Positions 29,914 through 40,131 of a stretch of 64,000 nucleotides of DNA are shown one piece after another. A model generated the notes under the pieces. That model was given only the letters and a program-made list of their open reading frames with translations, made no database searches and was not told the origin of the DNA. Position numbers and translations under genes: made by a program. Positions within the stretch are counted from its first letter, which is position 1, and the number at the start of each line of letters is the position of its first letter. Source of the stretch: Nitzschia sp. DOCU1 (Eukaryota; Bacillariophyta; Bacillariophyceae; Bacillariales; Bacillariaceae); the NCBI GenBank assembly GCA_951394045.1, contig OX595986.1, positions 4,431,534 through 4,495,533 of the forward strand, given 5' to 3'.

Positions 29914-30537
29914 CTTGCTGCTTTGCTTTCTTTCGAAACAAAATGAAAGCGATTGTGTTGCTTTCAACTCGCTCGGAGTGTCGGAGTGTGGTGGAATGAC
30001 GATTGTGACCAAACGAACAAAGATGAAGCTTCTTTTGCATTTTCTTCCTCACTTTTCTCGACTTCCAGATTCCATGGTTGTGAATTTGGCGCTGAGGCCT
30101 GTCCGTCTATCCACCCACCGAAGCAAGGATTGAGCGGTCGAAGAGCTCGATCGATGATGTCACCCTGCGCGCATGCATGGCTCAACGGTCGATGAATACG
30201 GGTAGCAAAGCGCGCGCGCGCCGGCATTGCCCTGAAGGGATGGGCGGTCACCACCGAGGACCACACACACGAAATCGACGAAAGACAGGCTTTTTGCGAG
30301 AACATCAATGCTTGCTACAGCCTGGGCAATGTTGCATCATTGTGATAGGAACGCAGCGGCGCAGTCATCCTTATAAGATAGCATTGGTCCTGTAGAGTGC
30401 ACTAAGAACGAGAGAAGGTCGACATAGTTCGTTCCTTGTATAGCTTTTGAAGATACCAGACAGGACGAAGGAGTTAAAGTAGGTGGTTTTGATTGGTGCC
30501 ACCGATATCCCGTCATTCAGTCACAACTCGACGTATT
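29914..30537. other. Divergent intergenic region, Popeye-like and aftiphilin-like genes
   Basis: 624 bases between divergent starts. A GCGCGCGCGC tract is at 30211-30220. No gene was supported. Confidence 0.5.
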
Positions 30538-33500
30538 ATGGATGTGATTGAAGAGGACTGTGAACAGAATAGTGAAATAATATTTGAAGTCCCTACAGTG
30601 GATTTTGACGGTCTCGACTTATATACTGGAAACCCCATGGAAGATTCGAACCACTCTGAAAGTTCCTCTGAAATAAGCGACAGTGAAACCGATTTTGCAA
30701 AGCAATTACGGAGACAGCGCAAACAAGTCTTGGAAGAACGAGCAGGACGACCAGCAAAAGCGCAGGATTTTTCTCAAATATTGCGGCAACATCGAGACGT
30801 ACTAGTGGAGACCTGGGGTGATCATCATCCGCAGCAGCACCCGTCCCCACAAAAAGCAGAAGAAGCAGCCATGACCGAATCCAATAACAATCAGGAGGAT
30901 GACGACCTGTTCGGCGACTGGAATCAAATTCAGACAAGTACATCATTGGAACGAGATAATGATGACAATGGTGATATGATTGTATCTGCCTTGTCCAATG
31001 AGACGCCAGTATCGGCATTATCTGCTGCAAGCGGCGGCGTGGTACAGGAAGCCCTTTCCTTTGAAAATTTGGAACAAAATTTGAGTATGGATTCGACAGA
31101 TCTACAAACCACAGATATCGAGCTACCACCAGGGACTCCGAGTCGTGTACTGGACGATCTACTGGCAGTAATGTCAAATGACTCGGATGTCGAGTCGTCA
31201 GATGGAGGACCGCTGATGCCTGACGTGGACCCTACCAATGGCAATGCTCTGGCAGAAGCGGATGCAAAAGCAATGATGCCAGAAACCAATGGACACGGAA
31301 CTTCTGTTCCGGCTTCTAGCAGTCACGACGATTTAGGGTTTTTAGGCATGGTTGGGTCATCGGATCTACCTGTCTCTGAAGATCCAGTTTGCGATCCTTC
31401 GCCGTCGGCGGAGGAGTTGGACTTTTTCGGAGGATTTGCGGGAACATCGCATGCAGTGGATGACACCGAAGGTTCTCCCTCAAAATTCGAACCGCAGGCT
31501 TCTGCTGATATTGACATTGCACCACAGCCTTCAATGGAGTCTTCGCCCGACGATGCAGATGGCTTTGGAGATTTCGGGGCAGCGGCTGAGCCCCAAACTA
31601 ATTCTTCGGAAGACGCCGATGAGTTTGGTGACTTTGCGACACCATCACAAGCAGTGTCCAATGTGGGGAAATCGTCTTCCAAGGACGATGACGACTTTGC
31701 AGAGGCCAAATCCGAAGAAGCACCTGCGCCGCCCCCGGGTGGCGACGAGTTGCCCTGTGAGACCGACGATACTCTTGCTAGCCAAGACGAGTTTGGAGGA
31801 TTTGATGCGGCAACCCCACAACCTGAGCTTGGCTTGGATGATGTAGAACCTCAAACACGGACATCAGCATCGACTGACGATGACGATGACGATGACGATA
31901 ACGGTTTTGAAAACTTTGGTAGCGCGCCAAAGCAAGGCCATGAGCCGGGGTCGGAGGGCGACAACGGTGACTTCGGAGGCTTTGATTCAGCTCCTTCTGA
32001 ACAACGAGCGCTTTCAAGTGACGAGAATGATTTTGACAAGGCGCTGTCGCATTCACAGCTACCAGCTTCGAAGACAAACGATGATGACTTTGGAGATTTC
32101 GATACCGCCCAATCTCGGCCAGAAGCTTCTCCAGCCAATCATGATGATGCTTTGGGTGGGTTTGACGCTGTACCCTCGGAGGCTCAGGCTCCCGTCTCAA
32201 CAGAGGATAACGACTTTGGGGATTTCGGTGAAGCGCCGCCTGAAACGCAGGCACCTTCTTCGACAATCGATGGGGATGAGTTTGGAGACTTTGATGCAGC
32301 ACCGTCTCAGACAGCGCCGACCGATGACAACGACTTTGGAGGTTTCGACGAGGCACCTTCACAAGCGCAAGTAGCTGCCTCTGCTGCAGAAGACGACGAC
32401 TTCGGAGATTTTGATGCAGCGCCCTCGGATGCTCTAGCTCCCGCTTCAAAAGATGACGACGACTTTGGAGACTTTGATGCTGCACCGTCGCAGGCAGCGC
32501 CAACCGATAGCATCGACTTTGGGGGTTTCGACGAAGCACCTTCACAAGCACAAGGAGCTGCCTCGGCTGCAGAAGATGACGACTTCGGAGATTTTGATGC
32601 AGCCACCTCAGAGGCTCAACCTCCTGCTTCAAAAGATGACGACGCCTTCGGGGATTTCGGTGAAGCGCCGTCACAAAAAGTGGCACCTACTTCAACTGAA
32701 GATGATGATGACTTTGGTGACTTTGATGCAGCACCTTCTCAGGCCGCGCCGACCTATGATAACGATTTCGGGGGTTTCGACGAAGCACCTTCACGGGCGC
32801 AGGTAGCTCCCTCGGCTGCAGACGACGACGACTTCGGAGATTTTGGCGCAGCGCCCTCGGAGGCTCAAGCTCCCGCTGCAAAAGAGGACGACGCCTTTGG
32901 GGATTTCGGTGAAGCACCATCGCAACCAGTGGCACCTGCCTCGATAGAAGATGACGATGACTTTGGAGACTTTGATGCAGCACCGTCTCAGCAGCTAGCG
33001 ACAGCGACCGATGACGACAATGACTTTGGAGATTTCGACACGGCACAACCTCAGGCACCAACATCGACTGAGAATGACGACTTTGGGGACTTTGGTGATG
33101 CTCCAGCAGCCCCTGCTCCGGCGCCTGCGGTGGCTCTGCCAAGTGGACCGAGCTTTGAGGCCGCACGGACCTTGCTCGGTCGCTTGCAGACAAACTTCCA
33201 GTTTGCTGAAATCGAATCGGTAGACGAAGAAGCGGCGCCCAAAGCTTCTTTGGGAGATTTCATTGTAAGTTGCTCGGTATAGTCCGCTATGTAAATGGTC
33301 GGCTGTCAAATCTTTGGAATTCCCAATCTCAATTATTCTTGCTACAGAAGCCAGAGGCTGAGGACTTTGCGAAAGAACTATCAGGTTCAGCTACTCTTAT
33401 CCAATGGTTAGAGGAACTCGGCACGAGGACACACGGGTCTTCAACTGTGTCCAAACGAATAATTGAAAATGATGGGCGGGGCCCGTTCGCACATTTTGCA

Positions 33501-33842
33501 TTCCCCGTTGGTGGTCTCCCGAGCGCGGACGAGGAAATGGAACGCTATATCCGTGCCCGCCGCGTCTCTGTCCTTACCACTCGCATTCCCGACGTCTTAC
33601 CCATACAGCTGCCCACTGGTGACGAAGTTCCACTAGACGTTGCGTCCCCCAAATCCAAGCGAAAAGATGGCCCGATTGAACCCTCATTAAATGGTTTATC
33701 CGAGCTCCAGATACCAAATCTATCCGAGATTAAAGCAAAGAATTCCGGATCGACGCAGTCTCCAGCCGTCAAGGAGCTACTCAGCAAGATCCCGGATTTG
33801 AGCTTCATGCTTGAATCAAAGCTTGTCTTGCCGAAGAAATAG
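30538..33842 (+). CDS. Aftiphilin-like clathrin/AP-1 accessory protein with FGxF array, two exons
   Basis: Exons 30538-33264 and 33348-33842 (83-nt intron, GTAAGT...CTACAG, phase 0) give 1073 residues. Most of the first exon is acidic and disordered, with about twenty copies of a [DE]FG[DG]F motif followed by xAPS. Acidic FGxF peptides are known ligands of the gamma-adaptin ear and GGA appendages. Near the N-terminus DLFGDWNQ is a related W form. The C-terminus ends in LLSKIPDLSFMLESKLVLP, which matches the conserved end of aftiphilin's clathrin-binding domain. The inferred role is clathrin-coated vesicle traffic at the trans-Golgi or endosome. The ATG at 30538 follows an in-frame TTG. Many antisense ORFs over the repeats are artefacts. 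Confidence 0.8.
31555..33110 (+). repeat. Degenerate coding repeats encoding FGxF/APS units
   Basis: About twenty short units translate to DDFGDFDAAPSQ variants. From about 32275 to 32990 they group into higher-order blocks of three to four units (FGDFDAAPSQ, FGGFDEAPSQ, FGDFDAxxS, FGDFGEAPS) repeated roughly three times. This suggests recent tandem duplication. Confidence 0.85.
33265..33347 (+). other. Intron of the aftiphilin-like gene
   Basis: 83-nt phase-0 intron, donor GTAAGT and acceptor GCTACAG. It separates the repeat exon from the conserved C-terminal domain. Confidence 0.88.
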
Positions 33843-33874
33843 ATTCGAACGGTGGTTGCATTGAGTCCTAACGG

Positions 33875-34825
33875 TTAATCCACATCTCCTATCACACCAT
33901 TTTCGTCGTAGTTGACTGCCCTGATCCTTGCCAAATCGAATTGAAAATCGCCATCAACCCTGTCCATTATGGTGAAGCCTATGGACTGGATCTTGACATT
34001 ATTATCCAGGACACGTTGTGTAGCCCGGATCCGTCCCCCAGAAGTGACAATAAAATGATGAAACAACAGAACAACATTATCGAAACGGCCACCTGTTGTC
34101 GTGTCCGCCTCCTCGCCCTTTGCAAGTGTAGGCGGAATGTTGATGAAACATTGAAATAAATCGTCTTGAATAAAGCTCTCGCATTTCAAGTTGACAGAAT
34201 AGGGCCGTCCATCGGACCGACACGTGATTTCCAGTCCATTGTACCGACCACCGAGATCGGCGCCACTAAAGGGGAACTCTGACGACCGGATAGCGCAAAA
34301 GCCAGATTTATGGACGTTCTTGCCAATCTCTTCCAAATTACTTTCCTTGCTTGGATTGATGCGTGTATCAATATTTCCCTTCCATCGGACAAAAGGAGTA
34401 AAGGGAATGATTTCTGGTTTGTCCACTTCCGGGGGTTCTTCCGCCGTATCCTCCTCCGAGAACGACGCCGTCGGTAGTTCCTCTATCGTCGATGGATGCA
34501 ACATGGACAGAGATGGCTCGCCTCTTAGAATGCGTCTGTAGTCCTCGGGCGTCCGCACGAGCTCTAGCGTCGCTCGAGAGTATCCGCCAATGACGGAATC
34601 ATCCGATATTCTCCACCCACCCCTTGAGGCCGACTCGCCAACCCAAGCCGCATCTTGAGCATCCTCCACTCTAGCAAAATCCCACAAAGAAATGGGTCCG
34701 TTGCGTTCTCGGTCCATTTCCAGCCACCGCTTCTTGCTCATGGCCTGTTGAAACCGCCACCATCGCTTCATAGCGTTATTCGGTTGACCACCCATCGACG
34801 ACGGGAAGAATCGCTGAAATATCAT
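33875..34825 (-). CDS. NDUFAF1: NDUFAF1/CIA30 complex I assembly factor
   Basis: 316 residues. It has a complete CIA30 domain: GGWRISDDSVIGGYSRATLE (the W-x2-DxVxGG signature), FVRWKGNIDTRI, SGFCAIRS, GRYNGLEITCRSDGRPYSVN, a long RFDNVVLLFHHFIVTSGGR segment, and the closing IQSIGFTIMDRVDGDFQFDL-x-RI pattern. The N-terminal 50 residues are basic and aromatic (FQRFFPSS, MKRWWRFQQAMSKKRW), consistent with a mitochondrial presequence. CIA30 proteins help assemble the membrane arm of respiratory complex I. This gene fits NDUFAF1 better than the 10.8-kb paralogue because of its length and N-terminus. Its stop lies only 32 bases from the aftiphilin-like stop, so the two 3' ends converge. Confidence 0.88.
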   Translation of the reverse strand: MIFQRFFPSSMGGQPNNAMKRWWRFQQAMSKKRWLEMDRERNGPISLWDFARVEDAQDAAWVGESASRGGWRISDDSVIGGYSRATLELVRTPEDYRRILRGEPSLSMLHPSTIEELPTASFSEEDTAEEPPEVDKPEIIPFTPFVRWKGNIDTRINPSKESNLEEIGKNVHKSGFCAIRSSEFPFSGADLGGRYNGLEITCRSDGRPYSVNLKCESFIQDDLFQCFINIPPTLAKGEEADTTTGGRFDNVVLLFHHFIVTSGGRIRATQRVLDNNVKIQSIGFTIMDRVDGDFQFDLARIRAVNYDENGVIGDVD

Positions 34826-35464
34826 CTTAAAACCGGCAAAGGCTCAAGCACGGTTGCGACAGACTTTGATTCTTTTTATCAACACTGAGACTTTTATGCG
34901 TATCGTTGTCTATTGCTTCATCATGGTCGACCGCCAGAGCTTTATGGAAGTTATGAACATGGCACGATGGAGGGAGGTGCACCAAGCGAGAGAAAAAAAA
35001 GATGCGATCTTCGACCACTTGGAGCCACGATTTTTACCGCTTTACTTCTTATCCTACGTATGACTACGTATCACCCATGTAGCGCGCCATCCCATCCCTC
35101 GCATACGTCATCATGTGACGTATTAACCGCCGAATAACGCAAACAAACCGAGCTATCGACAGGGAATGTAATAGCACTCGCTATGTACTATGCAGGTAGA
35201 ACTTTATCGTACGCTCCAAGGAGTGGAGGACTAGGTGCAGTGTTTCAAGGTATCATTCAGGCTAAGAGTGTTACTGTGAGAGAGGAAATATAAGTGGACC
35301 AAATATTGCACCTGCTCATACGTTTGCCTAGTCTAGCATAGTGGATCTTCTTAGCGGTGCCAGATTTTGCTGCTACTCGGTAAGAGGGGGCTGATCACCG
35401 TCAAGCTTAAGACAATATTGGAACTTTGGGTGCTAGTATCATTAGCAAAGCCTCACCCCACAAT
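34826..35464. other. Intergenic between NDUFAF1 5' end and TMEM223-like 3' end
   Basis: 639 bases. It holds the NDUFAF1 promoter. No gene, RNA or repeat was recognised. Confidence 0.5.
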
Positions 35465-36265
35465 TTATCTCGTCCTGGTTTTGGGGTGTTTAGCTTTCTT
35501 GCCTTTCTTGGCGCTGACAGTCGACGATGAATGCGATCCGAACGCTCTAGGACGTAGCATGGCTTGTAGAAGAGCCTCTCCATTTAGAACTTCGCGGTGT
35601 CCGTGTTGAACTTCCAGCAACAAAGGGAAGGACTCGTTCTTCCGCTTTAACGCCAAGTGTCCTTTATACCGACTCAAATCTCCACTGTAGCGGCCTAGGA
35701 TTTTTGCCACATCAGGTCCCGAGGGATCAAGAACGATCTCACCCAAGGGGTAGCTCGTGGGACTTGACGACGGGCTCAATAACGGTAAACTGTACCGGTA
35801 AATCAATATCTCCTTTTTGGAAACATCGTAGTCCATTCGAGATATCAGCAACGAGGGGTAGAGTGCCGTCAGAGCGTTGATGGCCAGGCCGAGTCCCAGA
35901 GCGCCCCATCCAATTTTCGGATCGATGTGCAAATCTTCCATTGGGGACGCGTTGACCGCTGGAATGAAGTCCAAAGAATACCATAACCAGTACGTAGTGT
36001 TCAGCGCCGACAGTCCCAAGGCAGCTCGAGGCAAAGCAATGCGATCATCTTGGCGCTTGTACAGAGACAGCACCGATGATGACATGTCTTTGCTTCTCGT
36101 GTTCGACGGTTCCGATGCGGCTGAAAAGTGGCGGGAGCCCTTTATGCTGTCCCACACGAAAACTTGGCCCGACAGCGAATCTTTGGTCCGCCGTCGAACA
36201 AATGGTTTCGATGCACCAAACATGCGTGATACGCAACTCACGTACTGGATGGCAAAAAGGGACAT
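35465..36265 (-). CDS. TMEM223-like mitochondrial membrane protein
   Basis: 266 residues from the ATG at 36265 (GTG upstream). A basic, Ser/Phe-rich N-terminus (KPFVRRRTKDSLSG) resembles a mitochondrial presequence. SLYKRQDDRIALPRAALGLS leads into two hydrophobic segments (about 85-105 and 120-145). A later beta-rich part with EILIYRYSLPLL and YPLGEIVLDPSG follows, as in the TMEM223/TMEM186 group, whose members assist respiratory-complex assembly. The C-terminus is Lys-rich. The match is by layout and a few segments, so moderate. Confidence 0.55.
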   Translation of the reverse strand: MSLFAIQYVSCVSRMFGASKPFVRRRTKDSLSGQVFVWDSIKGSRHFSAASEPSNTRSKDMSSSVLSLYKRQDDRIALPRAALGLSALNTTYWLWYSLDFIPAVNASPMEDLHIDPKIGWGALGLGLAINALTALYPSLLISRMDYDVSKKEILIYRYSLPLLSPSSSPTSYPLGEIVLDPSGPDVAKILGRYSGDLSRYKGHLALKRKNESFPLLLEVQHGHREVLNGEALLQAMLRPRAFGSHSSSTVSAKKGKKAKHPKTRTR

Positions 36266-36725
36266 GGGCTGCACGATCGTTGGAAATAAACGAAATGGAA
36301 GACGATCTTGACGCTCGGTAGAAAACTTGAATCGAGTCCACTACCGGTATTTCGTCCATCTCGAGTAAATTAAAACACTGGTCCTCCATTGTGAAACTGA
36401 TGCGGTTTGTCTTCGTCGTTCTTTCAGTCTCGCGAAAGCCTGGATTGCATTCTGCGTAGTCGAGCGACACTTTGACCAACTCGACCTAGCTTCAAAATCC
36501 TTCCCAGTTGTTCACCTTAGGTAGTAGCTAAAGAAGTGATTGGTGGTGCGAAGTCGCGAAGTATGTCTAATTGCACTAGATTCATTCTACTCCTGCCTGT
36601 CTGGTTCTTTAAAATACTCTAGTGAGCTCAAGTGGAACTCGCACTTGCTGTCACCGCTATCTTTACAACAACACCGCGCATTTATAGTAGAACCATGATC
36701 TGCCAACATTGCCGGTTCCCATATC
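36266..36725. other. Intergenic between TMEM223-like 5' end and AASDH-like 3' end
   Basis: 460 bases with no supported gene. It should contain the TMEM223-like promoter. Confidence 0.5.
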
Positions 36726-39704
36726 TCAAAATGAAATGATGTGAACCCGAGCATCGCGGGCACCAAAGGCCATACAACCAAGTTCAGAAGACGAAGTCGA
36801 CAACGGAAAGAGATCTTCGGCGTCCCCCCAAATCTCCCCTATGATAAGTCGACGTTTCCACCTTATTGCCCCGCCGTCCCTATTAACAAACAACAAGTGT
36901 CCCGCTATCGTGCGTACCAGAATGCATCCATCCTTTCGATTGAGAAACGGTTTCCCCAGAATGCATACTCCACAGTCATATTCCCATAATATTGTCGTAC
37001 CCATGACGGCGTACAGTCTTCCGTTGTTGGAGCCCACAATGATGCTACCATCCTCACGACACAGCGGCGTTGTCAGCGGCATAGATCCGAGGCGAACAGT
37101 CGAAAGCAACATCTTGTTTGTGTCCAATGTATGTAGCCCACCGTATGCGTCCGCCATGAGTACCCCGCCACTTGGCAACATCACAAGGTCCCGACCAATG
37201 ATGGGTCCGATCTCACTTTCAAATAAATGCTCGACTTTCTCGCTGTCTCTTCGAACCACAACTATCCCCCCTTCCCACGAAGAACAACCGTATATAAGTT
37301 TGTTGTGGTCAACCCTAACAGGTTTCGAAAGGGAGGGAAAGGGTAGCATCAGTCTTTCCCCAGAAGCACATCCTGTTACAAGAGATATTCGGCAGACGTT
37401 TGTTTGCTCGGTTGTGCCAACGGAAACCCAAAGTTCGGAATCGTCGACGACCAGCGGTGACGCCTTGACAGGTAGATCGTATTCGACTTTCCAAAGTTCT
37501 TCTTTTAAGTCAAGTGATAATGCTACAACAAGGCCAGCATCATTTTCTCTCTTAGAAGCGCAAACGATGAGCATGTCTCGAGCCACAACCAAATCCGCCT
37601 GTATCATCCATCCTCTTAAGTGTCGATGCGCCTCAACGTCTCCGCTTCGCCTGCACTTGACAATGACCCCTCCTTGACAAGCCACATACATCGAGTCGTC
37701 ATGAAGGGTAGGTTTGGAATCAATGCAAGCCAAAAGTCCCAAAGAGACGTGATTTTCGGAATGCCTTGTGACTGTTTGAGGAATGAAGAAAGGAATGTCT
37801 GTAGGCGACGACGCAGGCTTTTTTGGTCTTTTCCGCACCGGTTGTTCCCCCTCAACACTCAAAGCGACTTCCAGATCGCGGAGGGATTCTGTCGTCAATA
37901 GGTCCACCGCTGTAAGCTGGGCTGCGGCCGGGATACTCTGGCGCATATGATATAACAAAGTGATGGCCCTGGCGCTGTTTCCACCTAGTTCGACAAAAGA
38001 TTTGTTCAAATCTATTTCGGCTTTGTTCAAACCCAACGCTTGACATAAAAGACCGAGCAGACTCGGTGCTGACGTACTTGGCGGTGAAATCATGTCGACA
38101 GCGGCGCTAGCTTCTGGTGTACGCGGGGGCTTGGATGATTCAAGGCATTGCTTCACAATCTTCTGCGCTTCCTTTCGGCTGGCCTTTCCAGAACCAGAGT
38201 CGTGACTTATTGGAATGGTGTGACAAAAGACAGCCTTGGGGATTAAGTTCCAAGGAAGCTTCCCTTCATGGAACATTTCTTCTCGCGAGAATTGGTCGCA
38301 CGCAACGAAATCTGGGCAGAAAATGTAGGCTTCGTCCGCCACAAAACAAGCCAATGCTTCACGAGTCTGATAGAAGCGGCAAAAAGCACTCTCAATTTCC
38401 AGGGGGCATGTCCAAAGTCCATTAATCTTCAATATATCGTCCTTTCTTGCCTTCACATAGTACACGCCATCTTTTAAAAATCCAATATCACCCGTTGCAA
38501 AGGAATCGAATGGGATTTTCTGCCCCAAGTATCCGAGGGATAGGAGGCTTCCGCGAATTATTATCTCCTGTTGATTGTTGAGACCAATAGAAGTGTCAGC
38601 AATGGGCGTCCCCACGGCGACCACGTCATCGTGAAAGGCGGTCGACTCTTCCATTTTTGTCAAGACGGCACATAGAACGTCACCGGATGTTTCCGTTTGT
38701 CCATAGAGGTTTATCAGCTCGATACCATCGTATTTCTCACAAACCCGTTCTACAGATAATCTTGAGGCCTGTTCTCCAGAAATGATGAGTCGCTTTAGTG
38801 ATTCACATTTGGGAAGCAACAGTAGCTGCCCCAACTGACTTGGTAGCAACAGTAGCTGCGTTGGTTCTGCACGAAGAATCGCCGCTAGGCCTTCCCCAAG
38901 GAGGAGTTCTGGCAAGAGGCTCACTAGCACGGAATGCCGGTCCAGTAAGGTACACCATAGCTCCGTTATACCGTCGACGAACGTCAATGCCGTTTTTCGA
39001 ATAATACGAGGACTGGATTCAAACGTACCATGGAACCAACGGATTCGACGCAAGGTTGCGCCATGTGATCCAACTACTGCCTTGGGTGAACCACCAGTGG
39101 TACCAGAAGTAAACAATATCATCAACTCATCACTGTACCCCAAAGGCGGCGCTGGTAAATAACTCGGCACTTGAATTTGCTCTCGAAGACCACCATTCAT
39201 GTCCAGGTAGAGAATTTGGTGAACATTGGCTTGTTGGAAGACGGCCAAGATCGGGTCCTGGTCATTTTCGCAGACAGTGATGGCAACAATGACAGGTGCA
39301 TCTTCTTTACTATCCCCCCTGGATTTTCCATGTGCTCGCAAATGATCTACGAGGACATTGAGCCTCCCTGGCCGGTGTTGATCAGTGCAAGATACAGGAA
39401 CAAAAGGGCAGTTGATCCGCATGCATGCCAATGTAGCCACAGCTTCGGCGCAGACAAATCGCTGACAATCTACCAGCACATAGTCTGGTTGTAGTCGCCA
39501 ATGCAACTGGAGTGCCAAGTTCTTGGAGTATTCTTGAATTTCAAAGTAGGATACTGCTGCTGGTTCTTCATCGTTATAAGCAGCACTGTGCAAAATTGCG
39601 TCCTCGTCGCCAAACGAAAAACACAACCTATCGAACTCTGATACTATGGTATCAACATCATCGTCTCTGTTCGCAAGTGATGAGGAATCAGTTTCTGCGG
39701 CCAT
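36726..39704 (-). CDS. AASDH/Ebony-type enzyme: adenylation, carrier and beta-propeller domains
   Basis: 992 residues. The adenylation domain (about 20-530) shows LFTSGTTGGSPKAVV (A3, about 197-211), NLYGQTE (A5), ATGDIGFL (A7) and a DDILKINGLW-x2-PLEIE block (A8). A late GSGKASRKE holds the likely catalytic Lys. A carrier domain follows with the phosphopantetheine site FVELGGNSARA (Ser about 577). The C-terminal about 340 residues carry repeated WD/PQQ-like blades (YVACQGGVIVKCR, LHTLDTN, GRLYAVMG, GHLLFVNRDGGAIRWKR), i.e. a PQQ-type propeller. This order is that of AASDH (ACSF4-U26), which activates beta-alanine or another amino/acyl acid onto its own carrier. The substrate is unknown. The ATG at 39704 replaces an upstream TTG. 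Confidence 0.9.
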   Translation of the reverse strand: MAAETDSSSLANRDDDVDTIVSEFDRLCFSFGDEDAILHSAAYNDEEPAAVSYFEIQEYSKNLALQLHWRLQPDYVLVDCQRFVCAEAVATLACMRINCPFVPVSCTDQHRPGRLNVLVDHLRAHGKSRGDSKEDAPVIVAITVCENDQDPILAVFQQANVHQILYLDMNGGLREQIQVPSYLPAPPLGYSDELMILFTSGTTGGSPKAVVGSHGATLRRIRWFHGTFESSPRIIRKTALTFVDGITELWCTLLDRHSVLVSLLPELLLGEGLAAILRAEPTQLLLLPSQLGQLLLLPKCESLKRLIISGEQASRLSVERVCEKYDGIELINLYGQTETSGDVLCAVLTKMEESTAFHDDVVAVGTPIADTSIGLNNQQEIIIRGSLLSLGYLGQKIPFDSFATGDIGFLKDGVYYVKARKDDILKINGLWTCPLEIESAFCRFYQTREALACFVADEAYIFCPDFVACDQFSREEMFHEGKLPWNLIPKAVFCHTIPISHDSGSGKASRKEAQKIVKQCLESSKPPRTPEASAAVDMISPPSTSAPSLLGLLCQALGLNKAEIDLNKSFVELGGNSARAITLLYHMRQSIPAAAQLTAVDLLTTESLRDLEVALSVEGEQPVRKRPKKPASSPTDIPFFIPQTVTRHSENHVSLGLLACIDSKPTLHDDSMYVACQGGVIVKCRRSGDVEAHRHLRGWMIQADLVVARDMLIVCASKRENDAGLVVALSLDLKEELWKVEYDLPVKASPLVVDDSELWVSVGTTEQTNVCRISLVTGCASGERLMLPFPSLSKPVRVDHNKLIYGCSSWEGGIVVVRRDSEKVEHLFESEIGPIIGRDLVMLPSGGVLMADAYGGLHTLDTNKMLLSTVRLGSMPLTTPLCREDGSIIVGSNNGRLYAVMGTTILWEYDCGVCILGKPFLNRKDGCILVRTIAGHLLFVNRDGGAIRWKRRLIIGEIWGDAEDLFPLSTSSSELGCMAFGARDARVHIISF

Positions 39705-39807
39705 TTTGGGGCGACCGAGAGCAGACAACAACAATAGAGGAAATGTAAGTGGGTGACATGCAGCGAAGTACTGAAGGTAGCAAAAGACATGGATTAAAAA
39801 GAGTACG

Positions 39808-39913
39808 TGACGCCGGCGGGATTCGAACCCGCGCCAATGAAGAACAGATTTATCTCGCGGACTAATCGCTTCAGTCCTGATTCTGCCGCCTTAGACCACT
39901 CGGCCACAGCGCC
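39808..39913 (-). tRNA. tRNA-Leu(CAG) with an intron
   Basis: Read on the minus strand, the acceptor stem GGCGCTG pairs with CGGCGTC (two G-U pairs), with discriminator A at 39808. D-arm TGGCCGAGTGGTCTAAGGC and T-arm GCGGGTTCGAATCCCGC are canonical, and the A and B boxes are intact. The anticodon stem GCAGA/TCTGT closes around ATCAGGA with anticodon CAG at 39879-39877. About 26 nt (39875-39850) form an intron one base after the anticodon. A variable arm of about 11 nt marks a class II tRNA; Leu fits the anticodon and the GTCTAAGGC D-loop. The CAG assignment depends on the intron placement. Confidence 0.85.
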
Positions 39914-40131
39914 AACATCGATTGCGGTGAAAAAGTGCTATATAATATTTAGGATTAGAATCTTCCCAAGAAAAGATACGAGTTCAATGAGTTGAGACCG
40001 ACCGTGGATTGCGCGACAACGACAATGACGGCTGCATCTATTTCGGAACTAACTCCCACCTCTAGATTAAAAGGCAGTCATTCTGCTGTAGCGGGACCCT
40101 AAATGTTTGCTGGCAATGGATTTCGAAAGTC

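Noticed and set aside
30593..33309. Several long antisense and frame-shifted ORFs over the FGxF repeat region
   Set aside because: They are shadows of the repetitive, GC-biased coding sequence; they have His/Arg/Leu-rich or Ser/Lys-rich low-complexity content and no domains.
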